A DNA stretch of 55,188 nucleotides from Candidatus Saccharimonadota bacterium. Its GTDB lineage: Bacteria > Patescibacteriota > Saccharimonadia > Saccharimonadales > Saccharimonadaceae. The stretch covers positions 1 to 55,188 of the forward strand of contig JAFWGN010000004.1 of assembly GCA_017515285.1 (NCBI GenBank), written 5' to 3'. The position numbers and the translations under genes were made by a program. The notes below the pieces were generated by a model that saw only the letters and a program-made list of their open reading frames with translations, did not search any database and was not told the DNA's origin. Below, piece by piece: positions 16,307 to 22,405 of this stretch (position 1 is its first letter; each line of letters starts with the position of its first letter).

Positions 16307-17061
16307 TATTTCGCCGGTTTTTCGAGTTTGTAGTAAATTGACGGAGCAAAGCGAATAGGCGCAAGCAACGGTTGGGCGACTTTTTCCATCCTCGTTAGAT
16401 TCTTAACGCCGAAGAGTTTTTTGAGTTTCGCTGAGCGGAAGTTAGAAACGGAAAGGACGCGGAGAATCTTGAAGCCTTGGTTCTTGAACAGACTTTCCAT
16501 GTATTTTGGATGGTAGTTATACATTTCAAGTTCTTTAAGGTAGGACGGCTTTCGGTCGAAAGGGTTGATGTCGGACTTTTTGAACCAGTAGCGCATCATC
16601 TTTGGCAGAGTTTTCTTGCTTGCGACTTCGATTACGGCGACTCCGCCGGGCTTGAGGATTCGGTATAGCTCTTCGATGACTTTTGGCATATCCTTGAAGT
16701 GGTGCGTCGCGCGAATCATCATTAAGGAGTCGAATTCTTCGTCCTTAAACGGTAAGGCGTAAATGTCGCCGGCTTTAGTGTTGATGCGGTCGCCATAAGT
16801 CTTCTTCGCGTCGGCTAGCTCGGTTTTTGAGTAATCGAAAATGGTGGATTTTTTCGCTCGAGAAATATATTCGTCGGCGAGGCGACCGTAACCGCCGGCG
16901 ATGTCGACAAAATTCTCCATCGCGTCCGGGAGGAGTTTCCGGATTGCCATTCGGTCGGCGAGATCTTCATATTCCCGTCCGCTGTTATCCCAGAATTCTT
17001 TTTTATAATCGTAACCGTTATAATCGGCAATAATTTTATGGTCAGGATTTTTGTCACTCAT
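16306..17061 (-). CDS. Class I SAM-dependent methyltransferase
   Basis: A 251-residue methyltransferase. The SAM-binding core shows VDIAGGYGRLADEY (motif I), an acidic strand end with FDYSKTELADAKK, KAGDIYALPFKDEEFDSL (motif II, the UbiE-like GD-x-x-x-LPF-x-x-x-x-FD pattern) and YRILKPGGVAVIEV (motif III). The C-terminal part is basic and may fold over the substrate. The closest generic class is Methyltransf_11; the substrate cannot be told. The start is placed at the ATG 17059-17061, 7 nt after a TGATATAAT box, not at the ATG nine bases upstream that overlaps the box. It is coupled to murI. Confidence 0.85.
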   Translation of the reverse strand: MSDKNPDHKIIADYNGYDYKKEFWDNSGREYEDLADRMAIRKLLPDAMENFVDIAGGYGRLADEYISRAKKSTIFDYSKTELADAKKTYGDRINTKAGDIYALPFKDEEFDSLMMIRATHHFKDMPKVIEELYRILKPGGVAVIEVASKKTLPKMMRYWFKKSDINPFDRKPSYLKELEMYNYHPKYMESLFKNQGFKILRVLSVSNFRSAKLKKLFGVKNLTRMEKVAQPLLAPIRFAPSIYYKLEKPAK

Positions 17062-17068
17062 GGACACC

Positions 17069-17074
17069 ATTATA
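17069..17074 (-). promoter_or_regulatory. Extended -10 box for methyltransferase-murI
   Basis: TGATATAAT on the minus strand, 7 nt before the ATG at 17061. It overlaps an upstream in-frame ATG, which argues against that earlier start. Confidence 0.6.
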
Positions 17075-17086
17075 TCACAAACCCAT

Positions 17087-17653
17087 TTACTTCTTTTGAA
17101 TATGGACGAGATGGGAAATTAAATCGAGTTCGTCCTTCGGGGTATCGACGAGAGGGAAGGTATAGGTCGTCTCGTCGCCAACCGTCGAGAGGCGAATTGT
17201 CCCGAAGTGGAAAAGATGGTCGATTATTCCGTTTTGTTTGAACGAGACGTCTTCGATTTTGGAGAGTTCGATAATGTTTGAGGATTTTACGAACGGGGAC
17301 TGGGCGGAGAAGTGGAAAATGCGCTTGTTGGTGACGAACATCTTGTTGTTAAGATAAACCTTGGAGACGACAAGCCCCATGATGAGGACGATTATAAGAA
17401 GAAGGACCACAAGAAGCCAAAACGAGCTTACGGCTTCCGGCTTTAGGGAGATGTTCCTCGACAAGGCGCCGATACTGGTCGCGGCGGCGCTACCAAGGAG
17501 GACAAGAATGGCGAGAGCGCCAATCCAGAGAAGAATCAGGCCGACCTTTGAGCGAGTGATTAGCAGTTCGACATATTCGCCTTCCTCAAGCGCAAGAAAG
17601 GGGAAATCTTTTTTCGAGCGACCGTGGCGAATTCGGGCTAGGGACGTTTTCAT
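17087..17653 (-). CDS. Membrane protein with bacterial PH (bPH_2-like) domain
   Basis: A 188-residue protein. A cytosolic N-terminal segment (FLALEEGEYVELLITRS) leads to two transmembrane helices (about 38-60 and 80-102). A C-terminal bacterial PH-like domain follows, running KVYLNNKMFVTNKRIFHFSA, then NIIELSKIEDVSFKQNGI, then an FGTIRLST strand. This 'T-[ND]-K-R-I ... I-x-L-x-x-I-x-D-[VI] ... G-x-I' order is the usual bPH_2 signature. Such proteins are membrane-linked and of unknown function. The -10 box TGATACGAT is 6 nt from the ATG. It is transcribed away from the tRNA-Met promoter. Confidence 0.75.
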   Translation of the reverse strand: MKTSLARIRHGRSKKDFPFLALEEGEYVELLITRSKVGLILLWIGALAILVLLGSAAATSIGALSRNISLKPEAVSSFWLLVVLLLIIVLIMGLVVSKVYLNNKMFVTNKRIFHFSAQSPFVKSSNIIELSKIEDVSFKQNGIIDHLFHFGTIRLSTVGDETTYTFPLVDTPKDELDLISHLVHIQKK

Positions 17654-17659
17654 GAATTT

Positions 17660-17665
17660 ATCGTA
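17660..17665 (-). promoter_or_regulatory. -10 box for the PH-domain gene
   Basis: TGATACGAT on the minus strand, 6 nt before the ATG at 17653; it sits back to back with the tRNA-Met promoter. Confidence 0.45.
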
Positions 17666-17672
17666 TCATGAT

Positions 17673-17701
17673 TTGACAAAAAAGTAAAAATCGCGTATAG
17701 T
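17673..17701 (+). promoter_or_regulatory. Promoter of tRNA-Met
   Basis: TTGACA (17673-17678), 17-nt spacer, TATAGT (17696-17701); the tRNA 5' end lies 14 nt downstream. Confidence 0.85.
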
Positions 17702-17714
17702 TAAAGGGTTATAC

Positions 17715-17791
17715 GGTACCGTAGCTCAGATGGTTAGAGCGTGGGACTCATAAGCCCAAGGTCACTGGTTCGATCCCAGTCGGTACTACCA
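17715..17791 (+). tRNA. tRNA with CAU anticodon, probably elongator Met
   Basis: A 77-nt cloverleaf with encoded CCA. The acceptor is GGTACCG/CGGTACT (paired throughout, G1-U72 wobble), so it is not the initiator; the D arm is the standard TAGCTCAGATGGTTAGAGC. The anticodon loop is CTCATAA. The anticodon stem is TGGGA/GCCCA with an A31-G39 mismatch next to the loop. The other CAU tRNA at 22283 resembles Ile2 more strongly, so this one is assigned to elongator Met by elimination. Confidence 0.85.
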
Positions 17792-17809
17792 TTAATTTGA
17801 GCTAAAATC

Positions 17810-17826
17810 GCCCGGTTAGGGCATTT
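17810..17826 (+). terminator. Possible weak terminator of tRNA-Met
   Basis: GCCC-GGTTA-GGGC followed by ATTTTCTTT. The stem is only 4 bp and overlaps the 3' end of the convergent folC gene. Confidence 0.35.
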
Positions 17827-19054
17827 TCTTTACTTCCCCCGCCAGGTAAAAAGAGCCGAGGACGATGAGGGGGATTTTTTCTTTTGCGCTTCTTACTAGC
17901 GCGTGGATGATTTGTTTCTTGAAGTCTTCTTTTGTTTCGAGGTTTTCAAAGCCGGCGCGAGAAAAAGCCGTTTGCATGAGTGCGAGGTCCGATTTTTTAT
18001 AGTCGCTTGGTTTGGTTAGGAAGACTTTTTGGAAAAGTTCGGATTGTTTGAGAATTCTTGCGATTTCCGAAACGTTTTTGTCGCTTGCGCAGCCGAATAA
18101 GAGGTTGCCGCTAATGTTTTCTTGTTTCATGCGGAGTGTAACCGCGCGGATGCTTTCCGGGGTATGGGCGCCGTCGATGAGGAGAAAAGGGAGTCCGGGG
18201 TAGGTCTTTGGAGCTTCGATTTTTTCGAACCGCGCTGGGAGATTTAGGGTTCTTTTCGCCCCCGCTCTTATGGTTGCGCGAGGAATTGAGGGGACGCCTT
18301 TTGCTACGGCGAGGCGGGCGATGTTCATGTCGATTTTATAGTAGTCGCCGTTTCCGCGAGGGACGTAGTTGATGGACGTTTTCTTGCCCTTTGCGGCTTG
18401 GCGGAAAACTCCGTAAACATCGCAGTTTTGAGGTGAGGAGACTATGGGGACTCCGGTTTTGAAGGTTCCGGCTTTTTCTCTTGCGATGCTGGTTCTGGTT
18501 GAGCCGAGGATTTTAGTGTGTTCAAGTTCGACAGGCCCCATCGCTACGCAAACCGGCGTTACAACGTTGGTCGGGTCGAATCTTCCGCCGAGTCCGACTT
18601 CGTAAACGGCGTAATCGACTTTGGCTTGACGAAAAACAAGCATGGCGAACAGAGTGACTAGTTCGTCCCAGGTGATTTCGGTTTTTTCGAGCTTGTTTTC
18701 TTTTAGGATTCGGACAATTCCACTTTTTAGTTCTTTGAAGGCGGCGTCGTAGATTTTTGGGGCGAAGGGTTCGCCGTTTAGGGTTATGCGTTCGGAAAAA
18801 TGCACGACGTGTGGAGAAACGAGTAGCCCGGTTTTATACCCGGCTTCAGTCAGAATGGCGGAGATTCCGGCGGAAATCGTCCCCTTCCCTTTTGAGCCGG
18901 AGACGTGGAAACACGGCGCAAAACGCTCCGGGTTTTTGAACTCGTTGCAGAGAAGCTGCATGGTTTTTGGCTTCTTGCGGCGCTCTTCCGGGGTTAGGGC
19001 TTCGTGCGTGAAGTCGTCGAGCCATTTATTCAATGATTTCAAATCTGGGTCCAT
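17816..19054 (-). CDS. folC: Folylpolyglutamate synthase / dihydrofolate synthase family ligase
   Basis: A 412-residue Mur-ligase-superfamily protein of FolC type. It shows the ATP-binding GSKGKGT at residues 53-59 (usual GTNGKGS), LLVSPHVVHFSERITLNG (the SPH-x-x-x-x-x-ER-I FolC signature), YEVGLGGRFDPTNVV, and a C-terminal domain with LLIDGAHTPESI. FolC adds glutamate to (dihydro)pteroate or folates. Whether this organism makes or only salvages folate cannot be told from here. The window holds no other folate gene. The start region has two AT-rich possible promoters between 19055 and 19110, and the ATG at 19054 is the first good start. Confidence 0.85.
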   Translation of the reverse strand: MDPDLKSLNKWLDDFTHEALTPEERRKKPKTMQLLCNEFKNPERFAPCFHVSGSKGKGTISAGISAILTEAGYKTGLLVSPHVVHFSERITLNGEPFAPKIYDAAFKELKSGIVRILKENKLEKTEITWDELVTLFAMLVFRQAKVDYAVYEVGLGGRFDPTNVVTPVCVAMGPVELEHTKILGSTRTSIAREKAGTFKTGVPIVSSPQNCDVYGVFRQAAKGKKTSINYVPRGNGDYYKIDMNIARLAVAKGVPSIPRATIRAGAKRTLNLPARFEKIEAPKTYPGLPFLLIDGAHTPESIRAVTLRMKQENISGNLLFGCASDKNVSEIARILKQSELFQKVFLTKPSDYKKSDLALMQTAFSRAGFENLETKEDFKKQIIHALVRSAKEKIPLIVLGSFYLAGEVKKMP

Positions 19055-19149
19055 GCAATTTTATCGCTTTATGCCTCTATAATTATTGCTGCCTATAATT
19101 ATAACATACGCACAGGGCGAAAAGGGCTTTTGGAGGGGCGGAGATGTGA

Positions 19150-19155
19150 TAAAAT
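19150..19155 (+). promoter_or_regulatory. Extended -10 box pointing at a GTG micro-ORF
   Basis: TGATAAAAT with exactly 6 nt before GTG 19162. The spacing matches the leaderless starts elsewhere, but here the first start codon opens a short ORF upstream of the 259-residue gene. Confidence 0.5.
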
Positions 19156-19161
19156 AAAAGC

Positions 19162-19215
19162 GTGAACAGTTTAATAAGGAAAGGTTTAGGCGAGGCGGTG
19201 GCGATAAGACGCTGA
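19162..19215 (+). CDS. Possible leaderless 17-residue upstream ORF
   Basis: GTG start placed 6 nt after the -10 box; 17 codons, then TGA. The stop shares one base with the ATG of the next micro-ORF (TGATG). Short and unsupported by homology; called only from promoter spacing and the overlap chain. Confidence 0.3.
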   Translation: MNSLIRKGLGEAVAIRR

Positions 19216-19241
19216 TGGCTGAAAAAAGATATTATGAGTGA
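19215..19241 (+). CDS. Possible 8-residue linker ORF
   Basis: ATG at 19215 overlapping the TGA of the preceding micro-ORF; eight codons (MAEKRYYE) ending at a TGA that overlaps the first 8 nt of the 259-residue gene. It could pass terminating ribosomes on to the ATG at 19234. Confidence 0.25.
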   Translation: MAEKRYYE

Positions 19242-20013
19242 AACTATTTCATCGAGTGAGGGGCAACAGGATAATGACTCGCCGTGGAGCGAAGAAAACA
19301 TGAAGGATGCGCCGGAATTTGCCGGTGAGAAAAAGTTTATAAAGTTGGAAGAAATCGCGAATCTTTGCGATTTTGACAACATGATGATTTATGGGCATGG
19401 CACGGCTTCGGCGGGAGATGGCCACGAAGTCGTTGAGAGCATTTTTGATGAAGGCGTGAAAGGGTTTGAGTCGCTAGGGAGTATGATTGGCGAGGACAGA
19501 GGTAGTCACACTGTCGGCTCGACGGATTTGACGGATAATGCGGTTGGGCTTTGGAGCCCGATGGATGGTGAGCTTGATTTTCAAAAACTGAAAGAAAAAC
19601 TAGACCATTGGCCGCACAGGGACGCGAAAAATGTTATTTTGATGCGATTTCCGATTGAGTATTATTACGCATATACAGAGTTTCCTAGCGAACGGACGAG
19701 AGCGTATTTTACCGAGCACGAGGACAAAAATGGCCAGGCGACGAATTATATTGACCGAAGGTTTATCATCGGAAATTACGATGCGGAGACGGGGGAGGTC
19801 GAGCTTAATCCACACTTTGAGCCGAACATTACCGGGGATTTTAAGAAAGAGCTTGATGAACGATTGGCGGAAGTGCAAGAACAAACGGCAGAGAGGCACG
19901 AGGAGGTCGAAAGGGGTGGGTTGCTTAGATTCGAGCGCGACGATTTAGGCGAAGAAGGGGCGGAAAATGACACGGACGATACCTTTGACGAATGGGACGA
20001 AGAGGACTGGTAA
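19234..20013 (+). CDS. Hypothetical cytosolic protein, possibly ADP-ribosyltransferase-like
   Basis: A 259-residue acidic protein without signal peptide or membrane segment. Residues 46-62 read MMIYGHGTASAGDGHEV, followed by VESIFDEGVKGFESLG, then GSHTVGSTDLTDNAVGLW near residues 90-107 and ILMRFPIEYYY near 130-142. A Tyr-x-His-Gly-Thr strand followed by an 'I-x-x-x-G-[VL]' helix and a Ser-Thr strand recalls the ART fold of RNA phosphotransferases and ADP-ribosyltransferases. The match is by eye and the catalytic Glu is not certain. The last 70 residues are Glu/Asp-rich. The start is the ATG at 19234; no strong Shine-Dalgarno is seen, and two micro-ORFs overlap into it. Confidence 0.55.
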   Translation: MSETISSSEGQQDNDSPWSEENMKDAPEFAGEKKFIKLEEIANLCDFDNMMIYGHGTASAGDGHEVVESIFDEGVKGFESLGSMIGEDRGSHTVGSTDLTDNAVGLWSPMDGELDFQKLKEKLDHWPHRDAKNVILMRFPIEYYYAYTEFPSERTRAYFTEHEDKNGQATNYIDRRFIIGNYDAETGEVELNPHFEPNITGDFKKELDERLAEVQEQTAERHEEVERGGLLRFERDDLGEEGAENDTDDTFDEWDEEDW

Positions 20014-20045
20014 TAGGGTGAAGGCGGTAAATGGTTATGTTGGCA

Positions 20046-20074
20046 TTGACAATTTTGATATAATATGCTATAAT
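20046..20074 (+). promoter_or_regulatory. Perfect consensus promoter upstream of a structured leader
   Basis: TTGACA (20046-20051), 17 nt, TATAAT (20069-20074) with a TGC extension. All three elements are ideal, making it the strongest promoter in the window. The start codon of the next gene lies 150 nt downstream, unlike the leaderless genes. Confidence 0.85.
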
Positions 20075-20140
20075 AATGGTAGTGAAGTGATTTAATACTG
20101 CACAGGACATTACTATCGTTTTTGGAGCGTCATGGCGAAT

Positions 20141-20193
20141 TGCCTGGCAGCGTAGAGGGTAGGATTATATCGTATGTTCTACGCTGCTTGGCA
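20141..20193 (+). promoter_or_regulatory. Hairpin in a long 5' leader
   Basis: GCAGCGTAGA (20147-20156) pairs perfectly with TCTACGCTGC (20178-20187) over a 21-nt loop. The stem is extended by TGCC/GGCA (20141-20144 with 20190-20193) across a symmetric 2x2 internal loop. It lies between the consensus promoter and the Shine-Dalgarno at 20204-20214. It could be a cis-regulatory leader or a small RNA; it matches no riboswitch I recognise. Confidence 0.6.
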
Positions 20194-20223
20194 GTAAAAT
20201 CTACAGGAAGAGAGGAATAGTGC

Positions 20224-20679
20224 ATGGATTGGAAAGCGTTGAGACGACAGAGAATAAACAGGCAGATTGAGGCCGTACAGGCCAAAATCGACCTGCTGTC
20301 AGGAAAAACGGTAGCCGACGTAAAAGCGTTGGCGGCCGGGTTTGAGAGCCCGGACTTCCCCAAAATTGGGGTGCCGGAAGACTCTTGGACCGGGGCTCCA
20401 GAGCCCCTCGACGAGTCCTCGTTCGGACGAAACCCCGACGCAACCACTTTCAATTACTGTGGTTGGTGCAAATACGCTCAGCCCATGCTGAGCAGGTGTA
20501 ACTACGGCATCGAGTCCTACTGTGGGCTGATGCCGGAGGAGCACCGTAGGATGGCGCATTTCAACACGCCTTGCGAGCTTATTAGCGGCAATCAAAAACT
20601 CATGGACGCCTGCGTCGCCCACCTGAAGGATGAGCTCGATAAGCTCGAAAATAAAAAACGCGAGCTTGAGCGCATCTAA
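20224..20679 (+). CDS. Hypothetical Cys-rich protein
   Basis: A 151-residue soluble protein flanked by two charged helices: residues 1-40 (RRQRINRQIEAVQAKIDLLS) and the C-terminal 30 (LKDELDKLENKKRELERI), both with coiled-coil character. The middle carries a compact Cys cluster, FNYCGWCKYAQP, then SRCNYGIESYCGLM and FNTPCEL, six cysteines that could hold a zinc ion. Family not recognised; phage or plasmid origin is possible. It has a good AGGAAGAGAGG ribosome site, a strong promoter with a long structured leader, and its own terminator. Its GC-rich codon use stands out from the AT-rich flanks. Confidence 0.6.
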   Translation: MDWKALRRQRINRQIEAVQAKIDLLSGKTVADVKALAAGFESPDFPKIGVPEDSWTGAPEPLDESSFGRNPDATTFNYCGWCKYAQPMLSRCNYGIESYCGLMPEEHRRMAHFNTPCELISGNQKLMDACVAHLKDELDKLENKKRELERI

Positions 20680-20693
20680 AAACGATTACCCGT

Positions 20694-20729
20694 ACCCCCT
20701 ACAAGAAATAACGTAGGGGGTGATTTTTT
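20694..20729 (+). terminator. Terminator of the Cys-rich protein gene
   Basis: A 9-bp stem ACCCCCTAC/GTAGGGGGT (20694-20702 with 20713-20721), 10-nt loop, then GA and six T. Confidence 0.85.
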
Positions 20730-20781
20730 GCCTCAAAAAAGAGATAAACGAGTTGCGGTTTTACTTACATGGCAAGTCGTC

Positions 20782-20823
20782 AAAAAAGGCCCAAAGGACC
20801 ATTTTTCGATTGTCCTTCGGGCC
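20782..20823 (-). terminator. Hairpin oriented as a minus-strand terminator
   Basis: GGCCC-A-AAGGAC (20788-20799) pairs with GTCCTT-C-GGGCC (20812-20823) with one mismatch and a 12-nt loop. On the minus strand six T follow directly (20782-20787), while the plus strand has only TGTTTATC. Confidence 0.55.
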
Positions 20824-20873
20824 TGTTTATCATATTTTCTTTCTAATTCCTTTTTACCACATATGCTAAATTA

Positions 20874-20928
20874 GTAAAGTCTATTTTACGAAGTGACTAA
20901 AATCTAAAGTTCGTAAAGTCTATTTTAC
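20874..20928. repeat. Pair of 16-nt direct repeats
   Basis: GTAAAGTCTATTTTAC occurs at 20874-20889 and again at 20913-20928. Each copy is itself an imperfect palindrome (GTAAA-N6-TTTAC). The outer flanks also mirror each other (TTA before the first, TAA after the second; GAA and TTC inside). Confidence 0.75.
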
Positions 20929-21200
20929 TAACTTTCTTACGTCATGCAGCCGCTTTTTACTCAAAAATCCCCATTTGCACAGTGGATATTAAAAGGGGAT
21001 TTCCTCGGTATATATTCACTTGTTGCCATGATCTAATTGTGCCACAAGTTCGATAAAATCAAGATATATTTGGCACTTTGGCAAAGCTGGACGTGATTAA
21101 TTCTATTGAGCCGCATTACCCCCTATGTGAAAAATTGTCAACACTGTGCAAGTAAGGATTTTAATAAGTAAATCCTTCAGAAAAGGGGGCTTTCCCCAGC

Positions 21201-21235
21201 GTTATGTTATGTTGTGTTGTGTTAGTTGTGTTATG
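21201..21235. repeat. Degenerate pentanucleotide repeat
   Basis: About seven tandem units of GTTAT/GTTGT, slightly disturbed in the middle. It lies just upstream of the 21349 gene and could be a slippage-prone tract. Confidence 0.6.
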
Positions 21236-21312
21236 CAAATGTTATGGTGGGGACGAATTGGGCAGGCATTAACGATCTACATTAAAAATATTCAGGGAAA
21301 GTTAAGTCATGT

Positions 21313-21318
21313 TATAAT
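21313..21318 (+). promoter_or_regulatory. Extended -10 box for the 21349 gene
   Basis: TGTTATAAT, with a 30-nt gap to the ATG that contains an AAAGGA ribosome site. This gene is therefore not leaderless. Confidence 0.6.
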
Positions 21319-21348
21319 AGAAGCATAAGTATTATAGAAAGGAATTCA

Positions 21349-22062
21349 ATGGAGCAAAATGCAGATACTGGAGTGCCAATGACGCCAACAGTAGATAACA
21401 AGCAAAATAGTAGAAATGGCTTAAAAATCACTACTGCCATTGCGTGCATTGCGGCGGTCTGTGGTATTGGGTTTGGCGTTTACGGTATGATGCAGAGTTC
21501 GCAAAAAGATAGCCAAATTTCTGACTTGAAAGTTCAAATCAAAGAAGATGATGGCACAATTACCACTATTGAAACTCCCAAAATTGAAACCACAACAAAT
21601 AATGGAACAACCTTAACTATTACTGATACAGCCAAAGTTAGCGGCGGTCCTTATATTGAAAACGGATACTTTTATGTGCCTAAATGGGGTGTAAAGTACA
21701 AACTTTCTAATGATTTGACCGAATATGGCTTTTCGGTCATGGAGAATAGTGAGGACCATACATTTGGTGAATACCTGATTGGAATGTCCGCTGTCAGAAA
21801 GAGCGATAAAATTACAAACCCACAAGCACAGTATTTTGATGATATTATGACTTGTTCTATGATTACGGTTTCTAGAATTACAAAAGAAAAATGGGACTCT
21901 CTTCAGCCATATGGCGGTCCGGCGGCGGTAGTAGAAGAAGGCGACTATGTCTATATTCTCTATGATTATAATAAATACTACTGCGATTTATCAGAGGATA
22001 GAACAAATGCTGCCTCTGAAATCATTTTGAATGACATCCTCTCAAATCCGGAAAATATTTAG
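21349..22062 (+). CDS. Membrane-anchored secreted protein of unknown function
   Basis: A 237-residue protein. A polar N terminus of about 25 residues precedes one hydrophobic helix (ITTAIACIAAVCGIGFGVYG), and the rest is probably outside the cell. A Thr-rich, low-complexity linker (residues 65-100, TTIETPKIETTTNNG) connects to a globular domain (YFYVPKWGVKYKLSNDLTEY and onward) with two cysteines. Proteins of this general shape are common in Saccharibacteria as I recall; no function is assigned. It has an AAAGGA site 7 nt before the ATG. The gene is clearly more AT-rich than the flanking housekeeping genes, suggesting recent acquisition or weak selection. Confidence 0.65.
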   Translation: MEQNADTGVPMTPTVDNKQNSRNGLKITTAIACIAAVCGIGFGVYGMMQSSQKDSQISDLKVQIKEDDGTITTIETPKIETTTNNGTTLTITDTAKVSGGPYIENGYFYVPKWGVKYKLSNDLTEYGFSVMENSEDHTFGEYLIGMSAVRKSDKITNPQAQYFDDIMTCSMITVSRITKEKWDSLQPYGGPAAVVEEGDYVYILYDYNKYYCDLSEDRTNAASEIILNDILSNPENI

Positions 22063-22152
22063 TAGTTTTAACTTTTAAAAAGCGTCTCAGACTTTATTTG
22101 TAGTGGTTTTTTATGTGACCAAGTTGTTTAGGGTATTAGCAGACGATTTTAT

Positions 22153-22184
22153 AGGGATGAAACGGCGGTTTTTGTCCCTTTTTT
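22153..22184 (+). terminator. Terminator of the 21349 gene
   Basis: AGGGA-TG-AAAC, GGCG loop, GTTT-TTG-TCCCT, then six T in total. Two helices of 5 and 4 bp are separated by a small internal loop. It lies 90 nt after the stop codon. Confidence 0.6.
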
Positions 22185-22247
22185 ATGTAAAATCGGTGCA
22201 AGATTACACTCTAGAACTTGCAAGGTGCTTAACAGAAATTTACTACT

Positions 22248-22269
22248 AAAAAATCGGCCAAAAAGCCGA
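22248..22269 (-). terminator. Terminator of tRNA-Ile2
   Basis: TCGGC/GCCGA stem (22254-22258 with 22265-22269), followed on the minus strand by six T; 14 nt downstream of the tRNA CCA end. Confidence 0.7.
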
Positions 22270-22282
22270 CTCATATAAAACC

Positions 22283-22358
22283 TGGTGGGGGCGGTTGGGT
22301 TCGAACCAACGACCAAGCGGTTATGAGCCGCCTGCTCTAACCCCTGAGCTACGCCCCC
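22283..22358 (-). tRNA. tRNA-Ile2 (CAU, lysidine type), probable
   Basis: A 76-nt cloverleaf with encoded CCA, acceptor GGGGGCG/CGCCCCC and anticodon loop CTCATAA. The stretch from D stem through variable loop (AGAGCAGGCGGCTCATAACC, then GCTTGGTCG) is nearly the same as in E. coli tRNA-Ile2, whose C34 is changed to lysidine by TilS. Elongator Met is the alternative. Confidence 0.85.
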
Positions 22359-22405
22359 GTAGCGTGGATTACAGTATATAATATAGCATATTTTTGGGGT
22401 TTAGC

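Larger units (their letters stand above)
20680..21348. other. Gene-poor intergenic region
   Basis: No convincing gene. It holds the terminator of the upstream gene, a second hairpin facing the minus strand, two 16-nt direct repeats, a degenerate pentanucleotide repeat and the promoter of the 21349 gene. A 60-codon plus-strand ORF at 21146 has no ribosome site and no protein-like composition. Confidence 0.6.

Noticed and set aside
20874-20928. CRISPR-like repeats
   Set aside because: Only two copies with a 23-nt gap and no cas genes in the window.
20874-20928. Chromosomal dif site
   Set aside because: The arms are only 5 nt with poor likeness to known XerC/XerD sites; kept as an unassigned repeat instead.
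21146-21328. 60-codon ORF upstream of the 21349 gene
   Set aside because: Contains the pentanucleotide repeat, lacks a start signal and does not look like protein.
20030-22358. Insertion sequence or integrated phage
   Set aside because: No transposase, integrase or terminal inverted repeats, and no duplicate of the tRNA 3' end was found.
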